Source: CAZQCI01 sp964592255
GTDB taxonomy: Bacteria > UBA10199 > SBBF01
Assembly (NCBI GenBank): GCA_964592255.1
Contig: CAZQCI010000012.1
Location: forward strand, 1-34,098
Reading direction: 5' to 3'
DNA: 34,098 bases
Of the stretch, positions 1 to 6,572 are shown piece after piece (within the stretch, counting starts at the first letter, position 1; each line of letters begins with the position of its first letter). The notes below the pieces were generated by a model, which saw only the letters and a program-made list of their open reading frames with translations, was not told the origin of the DNA and made no database searches. Position numbers and translations under genes: made by a program.

Positions 1-2181
1 GACGACAGACTCCGGCACTCTTTGTTCACCACACATCCTTACCTCATTGTGACAGGAGAAAAAGGAACGGGAAAAACTTCTTTTTTAGATGCGGCACGTC
101 TGCAAGCTCAAAAAAATCTTTGTCCCACTATGACCTGGGATGATTTTAACAAAATTCCCATGGATGAAGTCCCTCTCCCCCTCATGGTTATTGCAGATGA
201 TGTCAATACTGATGAAAGCACTTATTCCTACTTAGACACATTTTTTAAAACAAAAACTTTTCTCGTTTTATTTACAGGAAAAAAAAATCCATCAGAACAC
301 GTGGATAAAAATACCGTCATCGAACTCAAACCTTTCAATCAAAACCAAACAGAAGAATATTTAAAAAAAACAACCAACTTACCCGAAGTTCCCAAGGACC
401 TTCTAGACACCATTTTCACTTACACAGGAGGCAACCCTCTTTTTTTATCGGAATATCTTACCACACTATTTAACAAAGGTTTTTTTAGGGACTTACATGG
501 AAATTGGTCTCCAAAAATGCTGGACGATCTTGCTAATGAATTTAAAACTTTAGGAACTCCGTATTTCATTAAAGAAAGGCTTAAAGTAAAACTAGAATCA
601 CTTCAGTTAAATACCGATCAGTGGGACTTATTATCGTGTTTAGCGTTAACTGGAAAACCCACCATGGAAGAATTAACTCAAATTTCAGAGCCTGATCGTA
701 TAGAGGAAAATTTGTCTTTTTTGGCCAGCCACAACATCATCACTATTGATTCAGAACATTACTACCGTTTCTTCAATCCGCTCTATAGAGAAGTTGTTCT
801 AGAAAAAATGAGTACCGACGATGAAGCCACCCGATGTGACCGCATTGTTGATTATCTTGAAAAACAAAAAGCTGATGAAAATTTAATTCTCTATTACCGC
901 GGACGCAGCCACCACAAGTCGGCAGAAGCCGATCTATTAGAACTGGCTAAACGAAAACGGAGCCAAACCCTCTACGAAGAGGCCAGGGAAAATCTTCTCT
1001 ACCTCATAGAAAAAAACGACCAAACCTCTCGCTACAGGCAAGAAGCACTTTTGGCCTTGGGAGAAATTTGCATTGAAACAGGAAAGTTTGAAGAAGCAGA
1101 AAAATGGTTATGCCAAATCCCCGAGCCTGACAATGCCCTCTTCTATGCTAAAGCACAGGAACAAATCGGTGTCAGCCACATGCGGCGGCACCATTCCACC
1201 CAAGCACTGGCCTGTTACGAAAAAGGATTAAAAGCGTTAGAAAACCATAAAGAGCTTCATTGGATGAAAGTCGTATTGCAAAACCATGTGGCCCAAGTGG
1301 AAGTGAGCCTAGGCAATTTGGAAAAAGCTGAAAAGATTTTTTTAGAAACACGCGACATTTGGAAAAATCAATTAACCCAAGAAGAAAAAATAGGGGCCAT
1401 CCGTAGTGACATCGATTCAGTTTATTATCTTCAAGGGCAATACGAAAAAGCCGCCTCTTTTTTGGAAGAATATCTTGAAATTTTAGCCCAAAAACCTTCC
1501 TTAGAAATTTATCCCATGACCCTCTACAAGCTCGGACGCACCTATGTACAGATGGATCATTTGGAAAAAGGGGAACAACTACTTCACGAATGCTTACAAC
1601 TAGTCAAAAAACGGCAAACCCCTTTTTGGCTTTACTCTGTGTACAATGAATTAGGAAACACCATGATGAAGAAAAAAGCATGGGACGACGCCCGCATCCA
1701 GTATCAACATGCTTTTGACTTGGCCCGTAAAACCACCCGCGGCTCACAGGTTTTTATCATTGCCTACAACTTAGGGCATGTCGCCCTTCGCTCCAAAAAT
1801 TTGGAAGACGCAGAAAAATATTTCGACTTTTCCACCAAAAATTTAGCACGCCCTTGGGCTGGGGAAGAAAGCCTGGCAACGTCCTATCTTTTTGCAGGTT
1901 TACTTGGATTAGCCGACATTGCCCGACAACAAAAACAACGGGATAAAGCTTTGCAACATTTACAAAATGCCGCCCACGTTCTTGAAAAAAACGCGTATTT
2001 AAAACCTTTGGCCCAATATTATTGGCAGGAAAAAGCCTATTTATCTAAAACACTTAACGACTCACAAACAGAAACTAAAGCCTTGGAACAATTAGAAACT
2101 CTCAAGAAAAACGCGGGATTTAATAAGACGGATTACGACGATTGGAAAAATGAGTATGAAAATTTTCAGGACAGCCCTTAA
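1..2181 (+). CDS. AAA+ ATPase with TPR repeats, 5'-truncated (likely C-terminal part of a kinase-type signalling protein)
   Basis: The frame is open from base 1. The first in-frame start-like codon is TTG at 22, only a few codons before the Walker A motif (GEKGTGKTS), so the true start lies outside the window. The first ~270 residues look like an AAA_16-type NTPase: P-loop, a Walker B-like strand (LMVIADD), then a helical lid and winged-helix-like stretch. From about residue 320 to the end come repeated helical hairpins with TPR spacing (for example LGEICIETGKFEEAEKWL and YKLGRTYVQMDHLEKGEQLL). In deltaproteobacteria-like genomes this arrangement commonly follows an N-terminal Ser/Thr protein kinase domain, or is a stand-alone MalT/adenylate-cyclase-like regulator; which applies cannot be seen here. 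A small HisKA-like gene follows after 22 bp on the same strand. The AAA plus TPR call is firm; the kinase link is inference. Confidence 0.8.
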   Translation, partial: DDRLRHSLFTTHPYLIVTGEKGTGKTSFLDAARLQAQKNLCPTMTWDDFNKIPMDEVPLPLMVIADDVNTDESTYSYLDTFFKTKTFLVLFTGKKNPSEHVDKNTVIELKPFNQNQTEEYLKKTTNLPEVPKDLLDTIFTYTGGNPLFLSEYLTTLFNKGFFRDLHGNWSPKMLDDLANEFKTLGTPYFIKERLKVKLESLQLNTDQWDLLSCLALTGKPTMEELTQISEPDRIEENLSFLASHNIITIDSEHYYRFFNPLYREVVLEKMSTDDEATRCDRIVDYLEKQKADENLILYYRGRSHHKSAEADLLELAKRKRSQTLYEEARENLLYLIEKNDQTSRYRQEALLALGEICIETGKFEEAEKWLCQIPEPDNALFYAKAQEQIGVSHMRRHHSTQALACYEKGLKALENHKELHWMKVVLQNHVAQVEVSLGNLEKAEKIFLETRDIWKNQLTQEEKIGAIRSDIDSVYYLQGQYEKAASFLEEYLEILAQKPSLEIYPMTLYKLGRTYVQMDHLEKGEQLLHECLQLVKKRQTPFWLYSVYNELGNTMMKKKAWDDARIQYQHAFDLARKTTRGSQVFIIAYNLGHVALRSKNLEDAEKYFDFSTKNLARPWAGEESLATSYLFAGLLGLADIARQQKQRDKALQHLQNAAHVLEKNAYLKPLAQYYWQEKAYLSKTLNDSQTETKALEQLETLKKNAGFNKTDYDDWKNEYENFQDSP

Positions 2182-2203
2182 AGTTTAAGCTAAACTAATT
2201 TTT

Positions 2204-2464
2204 ATGACATCGTTAGAACCGGAAATTGAACACTTAAAACAGCAGGCGTTAGAAACCATTTCCACTATTTCTCATGGGCTGAGAAACCGTATTGCCACTC
2301 TCTATGAAGGTCTTGACCTTGTTCTTTCCGGAATCGACGGACCTCTCACTCAAGATCAACAAGACACACTGACCATCACCAAAAAAAACGTAGATAAGCT
2401 CATCGAACTAACCGAGCAACTGGGCCAGCTTAAAACTCTTGTGTCGGATTTATCGAAGAAATGA
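2204..2464 (+). CDS. Stand-alone HisKA-like (DHp) helical protein, 86 aa
   Basis: This 86-residue protein is predicted all-helical and resembles the dimerisation/phosphoacceptor (HisKA) domain of histidine kinases. An H-box-like SHGLRNRI holds His24 and is followed by a second helix with the usual GPLTQDQQ...NVDKLIELTEQL pattern. There is no ATP-binding domain, no membrane segment and no receiver domain. The Glu that normally follows the H-box His and helps catalysis is Gly here, and the usual Thr-Pro is Asn-Arg. It could be a phosphotransfer or dimerisation module, or a decayed kinase fragment. It lies 22 bp after the AAA/TPR gene and ends at a strong hairpin, so the two probably share a transcript. 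No strong ribosome binding site is visible, which fits reading from the upstream gene's message. Fold similarity is fairly clear; function is unknown. Confidence 0.65.
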   Translation: MTSLEPEIEHLKQQALETISTISHGLRNRIATLYEGLDLVLSGIDGPLTQDQQDTLTITKKNVDKLIELTEQLGQLKTLVSDLSKK

Positions 2465-2492
2465 AAAAATCGGGAGCAAGCTCCCGATTTTT
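2465..2492. terminator. Symmetric Rho-independent terminator
   Basis: AAAAATCGGGAG and CTCCCGATTTTT form a perfect stem around CAAG, immediately after the TGA of the HisKA-like gene. The A-run on one side and T-run on the other let it work in both directions, between the rightward gene pair and the leftward FKBP gene. Confidence 0.85.
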
Positions 2493-2509
2493 ATCCTGAG
2501 AAAAACAAT

Positions 2510-2533
2510 TTAAATTTTCGGCCCCAAGGGGCT
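2510..2533 (-). terminator. Possible second hairpin downstream of the FKBP gene
   Basis: Read on the minus strand, AGCCCC TT GGGGC(C) is followed by GAAAATTT, 22 bases past the end of the FKBP gene. The loop is small and the T-run is interrupted, so this is a weak terminator candidate beside the stronger symmetric hairpin. Confidence 0.4.
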
Positions 2534-2554
2534 GTGTTTTGGAAAGATAAGAAA

Positions 2555-3076
2555 TTACTGACCCGGCTCTACCTTGACAACTTTCACTTCAAAATCGAGG
2601 GTTTTTCCGGCCAAAGGATGATTTAAATCAAGGGTAACTTTATCGTTATTGATAGAAACCACTTTGGCTTCTACCGGATGTCCATCTGCGGTTCCACTAA
2701 TCATATCCCCGGGTTTTAGGTCATCGGAGCCTTGTATTAGTTTTTTCTCGACAACTTTAGTGGCTTGGGGATTTACCGGACCATAAGCCTCTTCGGGAGG
2801 AACCGAAAAGTTTTTGCTGTCTCCAGCTTTAAGACCTTCTAATCTTTTTTGAAAACCAGGAATGATTTTATCTTCACCCTGAACATAATTCATTGGAGCT
2901 TTTCCTTCAGAAGAATCAACCACCTGCCCTTCAACTTTAAGAGTGTAGTCGACCGAAACCTTGGACCCTTTTTGAATTGTCGCATGAGCTTCACGCATGG
3001 CTTTAATCTTATCACAGCCAGAAAAGAATAAAACCAAAATGAGTAATAAACCAAAACCACGTGTGATTTTTTTCAT
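2555..3076 (-). CDS. FKBP-type peptidyl-prolyl isomerase lipoprotein (SlyD-like)
   Basis: Predicted cis-trans prolyl isomerase of the FKBP family, shaped like SlyD: an FKBP half (KVSVDYTLKVEGQVVDSS), the GFQKRLEGLKAGD core, a PPEEAYG segment, an inserted flap-like region (about residues 105-150 of the long reading) and a closing beta-strand. I place the start at 3076, not the longer ATG at 3112, because AAAGGG lies just upstream and the protein then begins with a clean signal peptide MKKITRGFGLLLILVLFFSGC. The lipobox LFFSGC puts the lipidated Cys at residue 21, so it should be a periplasm-facing lipoprotein, possibly helping envelope protein folding. It lies 59 bp downstream of the M48 protease gene on the same strand, so cotranscription is likely. 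The family call is confident; substrates are unknown. Confidence 0.9.
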   Translation of the reverse strand: MKKITRGFGLLLILVLFFSGCDKIKAMREAHATIQKGSKVSVDYTLKVEGQVVDSSEGKAPMNYVQGEDKIIPGFQKRLEGLKAGDSKNFSVPPEEAYGPVNPQATKVVEKKLIQGSDDLKPGDMISGTADGHPVEAKVVSINNDKVTLDLNHPLAGKTLDFEVKVVKVEPGQ

Positions 3077-3135
3077 GGAACCCTTTCTAAAAATAAGCTG
3101 GGACTTTCTCACGAGTGAAGAACGAAGTCAATTTC

Positions 3136-4395
3136 TTACTCGCCCACCTGACGCAATTCAATGGCCTTGGCCCGCTCCACCGTAGTGGGATGGGAATAAT
3201 GGTAGAAACTATACAAAGGATGCGGATTTAAGTTTGAAAGATTTTCTTGGCACAATTTAACTAAGGCCGAAACAAGTGGTGCGGATTCTCCCGTACTCTC
3301 CACCGCAAAACGATCAGCCTCATATTCATATTTACGGGATAAATAATTAGTCACAGGCGTAAGCCAAAACGTGAAGGCCCCTGAAAAAAGAGAGAAAAAA
3401 ACCAACGCTTTGTGGGGAGCCGGCACACCGGCACTGAACACAGTATAAAAAGGCTCCCACGTCATCAACAAAGATAAGATCCAAAAACCCACCAAAGTCG
3501 TCAGAGAGGAAAAAATCAAATTTTTCTGAACATGCCTTTTGATATTATGACCCATTTCGTGCGCCAACACCGCAACAATTTCGGGATGTGTCATTTGTTT
3601 TTCCAAAGTATCGAATAAAACAATACGCCGCATTTTGCCCATACCTGCAAAATACGCATTGGAATGAGAAGAACGCTTTGATCCATCGATGGTATAAATC
3701 CCCGACATTTTAAAACCCACTTTTTTAGCAATGGCGAGAATGGCGTCTTTAAGTTCCCCTTCAGGAAGAGGAATAAATTTATTAAACAACGGGGCCAGCC
3801 AAGCAGGATAAATGGCCGCCACAAACAATTGAAACAAAACTAATAAACCAAAAGCCCACACCCACCAAAGCGCTCCACTTTTGGCAATTAACCAAAAAAT
3901 GGCATACAGCAACGGCACACCCAAAAGAGCTCCTAAGACATAACCTTTAAGCAGATCGGACAAAAAAATCTTCAAAGTCATTTTGTTAAAACCATACCGC
4001 TCTTCGAGAACAAAGTGGGAATAAAGAGAAAAAGGAATTTGAAAAACCGAAAAAACAAAAGCGACAACCAAACAATAAACAACGGATTGAGTTAAAGGAG
4101 AAAAATTGAGAAACGAATCGAGCCAACCAAAAAATCCAGAAAACCAAAGAAAGATTAAAAATAAAAAGCTAACCAAACTTGAAAACAGGCCAAACCGGGA
4201 TTTATCCACCGTATAGCAGACACTTTTTTCCTGCTGTTCCACAGTCACCGTCTGACGGAATAAATCAGGAATATGATTTTTATTTTTCAATGCAAAACGA
4301 ATGTTAATCTGTGTCAGCCCTAAATCCCATACCTCATGGAGAACCACACAACCCAAAACAACCCAAAAAAACCAATGTGATGTCATCATGCTCAT
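3136..4395 (-). CDS. Ste24-like M48 family membrane metalloprotease (CAAX prenyl protease 1 type)
   Basis: A 419-residue integral membrane zinc protease of the M48A/Ste24 type. The zinc-binding HEMGH lies at about residues 279-283 and the third ligand region EYEAD at about 357-361. Several hydrophobic segments precede and follow the site, and the Ste24 landmarks FVLEERYGFN (about 129-138) and SKRSSHSNAYF (about 239-249) are present. In eukaryotes Ste24 trims prenylated proteins; bacterial members probably act in membrane protein quality control. Length matches the family. The ORF begins MSMMT, so starts a few codons further in are possible. The FKBP lipoprotein gene follows on the same strand, which suggests a small envelope proteostasis unit. 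Family assignment is secure; substrate is not known. Confidence 0.93.
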   Translation of the reverse strand: MSMMTSHWFFWVVLGCVVLHEVWDLGLTQINIRFALKNKNHIPDLFRQTVTVEQQEKSVCYTVDKSRFGLFSSLVSFLFLIFLWFSGFFGWLDSFLNFSPLTQSVVYCLVVAFVFSVFQIPFSLYSHFVLEERYGFNKMTLKIFLSDLLKGYVLGALLGVPLLYAIFWLIAKSGALWWVWAFGLLVLFQLFVAAIYPAWLAPLFNKFIPLPEGELKDAILAIAKKVGFKMSGIYTIDGSKRSSHSNAYFAGMGKMRRIVLFDTLEKQMTHPEIVAVLAHEMGHNIKRHVQKNLIFSSLTTLVGFWILSLLMTWEPFYTVFSAGVPAPHKALVFFSLFSGAFTFWLTPVTNYLSRKYEYEADRFAVESTGESAPLVSALVKLCQENLSNLNPHPLYSFYHYSHPTTVERAKAIELRQVGE

Positions 4396-4476
4396 CGCTT
4401 TTTATACCGCAAATAAAACCCCTCAACCAGAGAAAAGAGCAGTGCCTCCGTTTAAAATTGAGTGAAGAAAAAAAAT

Positions 4477-4606
4477 GTCATTCCTTCGAAGCCACACTGT
4501 AGTAAAGCGGGAATTCAGTCTTACAGGACATGGTGAGCGTGCTTGCCTTGACATAGCCTTGGCGAAGTCAGGTCGAACCATGGATCCCCGCTTTCGCGGG
4601 GATGAC
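4477..4606. repeat. Compound palindromic intergenic repeat, locus A
   Basis: The left half begins GTCATTCC and closes with GCGGGAATTCAG. The right half is CATGGATCCCCGC TTTC GCGGGGATGAC, with a perfect stem at 4584-4603. The halves face each other around about 80 bases. It sits between the divergent M48 and channel genes. Similar compound elements occur at 9228, 15789, 26290 and 33187. ORFs that cross it translate into PRKRGS-like peptides and are not real. Confidence 0.75.
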
Positions 4607-4660
4607 CACTCTAAAACAATTCCCCTTGACTTAAAAAATGCCTGTTGATTTGGATGAAGC

Positions 4661-5560
4661 ATGTCAGGCAAAAAACCTTCCACAAGCCAACGTATCATCA
4701 GCCGGGATGGGAACTTCAACGTCAAACGGTTGGGACTTAAATCATCTCCGTGGACCTCGGATCTTTACCATTCTCTGCTCACCATTTCATGGCCACGTTT
4801 TTTACTACTGGTGGTGGCTTCTTATATTTTAGTGAATCTTATTTTTGGCCTTGGCTATTTTCTTTGTGGCCCCAATGCCTTGGATGGCATCGGCACCATG
4901 TCAACCACCGCACGATTTTGGGAATCTTTTTTCTTTAGCGTCCAAACTTTAGCCACCATCGGTTATGGGCGTATGAGCCCTATAGGCCTTATCCCTAATC
5001 TTTTGATGACACTAGAAGCCTTAGTCGGTCTTCTCAGTTTAGCCTTGGTCACCGGTATTATTTTCTCCCGCTTCTCGCGCCCGACAGCCCGTGTTTCTTT
5101 TAGTAGTGTAGCTGTTATCACAGCTTACCGAGGGCAGCCGGCCCTGATGTTTCGCATGGCCAATGAACGCTTTAACCAAATTGTTCAGGCCGGTATTGAA
5201 GTGGTCATGATTCAAGACGTCACGACACCGGAAGGCCAATGGTATCGAATTTTAAAAAATTTAGAGTTAGAGAGAAACCACACCCCCATCTTTGCACTCA
5301 CCTGGACCATCATTCATCGCATTACTGAATCCAGCCCTCTCTTTGGACTTAAACCCGAAGACATTACTGGAATGAATTTTGAAATTTTAGCCTCACTCAG
5401 CGGCATGGACGAAACATTTTCGCAAACCATTCACGCACGCACTTCTTACCGGCCTCACGACATTCGGTGGAACAAAAATTTTAGGGATATGATCAGTTTT
5501 TCAGAAGAAGGACAAACTATCGTCAACTTAAACCACATTAGCAGCCTGGAGGAAATATGA
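4661..5560 (+). CDS. KirBac-like inward-rectifier potassium channel
   Basis: A 299-residue channel subunit. After a hydrophilic N-terminus and an amphipathic slide-helix stretch (WTSDLYHSLLTISW, about 31-44) come TM1 (about 46-68), a pore helix, and the selectivity filter TIGYG at residues 99-103. TM2 follows (about 113-137), then a C-terminal beta-rich domain with the Kir immunoglobulin-like pattern (ARVSFSSVAVIT...LMFRMANER). Such proteins form tetramers that pass K+ and are gated by lipids and cytosolic ligands. The stop codon overlaps the start of the pirin gene by 4 bp, so the two are translationally coupled. The ATG at 4661 is the first in frame and leaves room for the slide helix, though the ribosome binding site is weak. 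Confident family call. Confidence 0.93.
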   Translation: MSGKKPSTSQRIISRDGNFNVKRLGLKSSPWTSDLYHSLLTISWPRFLLLVVASYILVNLIFGLGYFLCGPNALDGIGTMSTTARFWESFFFSVQTLATIGYGRMSPIGLIPNLLMTLEALVGLLSLALVTGIIFSRFSRPTARVSFSSVAVITAYRGQPALMFRMANERFNQIVQAGIEVVMIQDVTTPEGQWYRILKNLELERNHTPIFALTWTIIHRITESSPLFGLKPEDITGMNFEILASLSGMDETFSQTIHARTSYRPHDIRWNKNFRDMISFSEEGQTIVNLNHISSLEEI

Positions 5561-6276
5561 AGAAAACATTACATCGCGCTTCAACACGAGGAGGCGGAAA
5601 TCATGGATGGCTTAAAACCCGCCACACCTTCAGTTTTGCGGATTACTATGACCCCACACGTATGAACTTTGGGGTGCTACGCGTTCTCAATGATGATGTC
5701 ATTGAAGCCGCCCAAGGTTTTGGAAGTCACCCTCACCAAAACATGGAAATTGTCACCATCCCACTGAGTGGCACCTTGGAACACAAAGACAGCATGGGGC
5801 ATACGCAAATCATCCGCACCGGTGATGTGCAAATTATGTCAGCAGGCACAGGCGTTGTTCATTCGGAATTTAATCATTCTAAGACAGAGCCGGTTAGTCT
5901 TTTGCAAATTTGGGTTTTACCTCAAAAAATGAGCCTGCCTCCACGCTACGAACAGAAAAGTTTTAATCTACAAAATAGACTCAATCGTTTTCAAAACGTT
6001 GTCAGCCCCGAAAAATCGGAAGGCACTCTATGGATTAATCAAGAAGCCCGTTTCAGCTTGGCGCATCTGCAAGCGAGGCAAAACTTAAACTATGCTCTCC
6101 ACCATCAAGGCCATGGAGCTTATGTCTTTATCATCGAAGGGGAAGTAAGCGTCATGGACGAAAAATTACAAGCCCGCGATGGACTAGGGCTGGAAGAAAT
6201 AAAAGACATTTCTTTTCAAGCACTCACAGATGCCGATTTGTTAGTCATCGAAGTACCGCTTTTAAATGAAAGATGA
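5557..6276 (+). CDS. Pirin family cupin protein (YhhW-like)
   Basis: A 239-residue bicupin. The metal-binding set of the pirin family is present: His58 and His60 in FGSHPHQNMEIVT, and His102 and Glu104 in GTGVVHSEFN. The N-terminus (HTFSFADYYDPTRMNFGVLR) is also diagnostic. Pirins of this size resemble E. coli YhhW, for which quercetin 2,3-dioxygenase activity has been shown in vitro; the natural role is uncertain and may be redox sensing through the bound metal. A strong Shine-Dalgarno (GGAGGAAAT) lies inside the end of the channel gene, and the ATGA overlap couples the two. A link between the cupin and channel function is inference from coupling only. Confidence 0.93.
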   Translation: MKKTLHRASTRGGGNHGWLKTRHTFSFADYYDPTRMNFGVLRVLNDDVIEAAQGFGSHPHQNMEIVTIPLSGTLEHKDSMGHTQIIRTGDVQIMSAGTGVVHSEFNHSKTEPVSLLQIWVLPQKMSLPPRYEQKSFNLQNRLNRFQNVVSPEKSEGTLWINQEARFSLAHLQARQNLNYALHHQGHGAYVFIIEGEVSVMDEKLQARDGLGLEEIKDISFQALTDADLLVIEVPLLNER

Positions 6277-6322
6277 AATGATTTTTCTTGAAATCAGCCG
6301 ACGGAAAACCTAGGATTTTTAA

Positions 6323-6418
6323 ATGTTAGACCCCAACGAAAAACGCGTCATTCGCCTTATGTTTATTCTCGCCGGACTTGGTATTATTGCTTCGTTAGTT
6401 TTACCCTTTATTATTTAA
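6323..6418 (+). CDS. 31-residue single-span membrane peptide
   Basis: The short frame MLDPNEKRVIRLMFILAGLG and onward ends at TAA 6416-6418. It has a charged N-terminus (DPNEKR) and one hydrophobic segment of about 20 residues (about 12-31). AGGA at 6312-6315 lies seven bases before the ATG, a good ribosome binding site. It follows the pirin gene by 46 bp on the same strand. Its stop codon lies in the left copy of an 8-bp direct repeat that flanks the MITE-like element, so the insertion appears to have landed exactly at the gene end without changing the protein. Function unknown; real coding is likely but unproven. Confidence 0.55.
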   Translation: MLDPNEKRVIRLMFILAGLGIIASLVLPFII

Positions 6419-6560
6419 CTCACCTTACGCGATTCAGTATTTAAATCAAAAATCCTCCTCCCCTTAGTATAAGGGGAGGTCGGGAGGGGTTACTCATTTT
6501 CATTTGAATAACTCCCCCTAACCCCCTCTTATTTTAAGAGGGGGATTCGCGTAAGGTGAG
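6419..6560. mobile_element. MITE-like long palindromic element with 8-bp target duplication
   Basis: This 142-bp element has perfect 14-bp terminal inverted repeats, CTCACCTTACGCGA and TCGCGTAAGGTGAG. It is flanked by the direct repeat TTATTTAA at 6411-6418 and 6561-6568, as expected of a target-site duplication. The interior is nearly self-complementary: two G/C-rich hairpins (CTCCCCTTAGTATAAGGGGAG near 6457 and CCCCCTCTTATTTTAAGAGGGGG near 6520) lie in a larger near-palindrome centred around 6500. It encodes no protein, so any movement would need a transposase from elsewhere. It sits between the 31-codon gene and the 3' end of the 827-residue orphan. Confidence 0.8.
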
Positions 6561-6572
6561 TTATTTAATATT

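Noticed and set aside
4423..4725. 100-codon minus-strand ORF between the M48 and channel genes
   Set aside because: Its translation contains SSPRKRGS and similar strings that come from the palindromic repeat at 4477-4606, and it overlaps the channel gene start.
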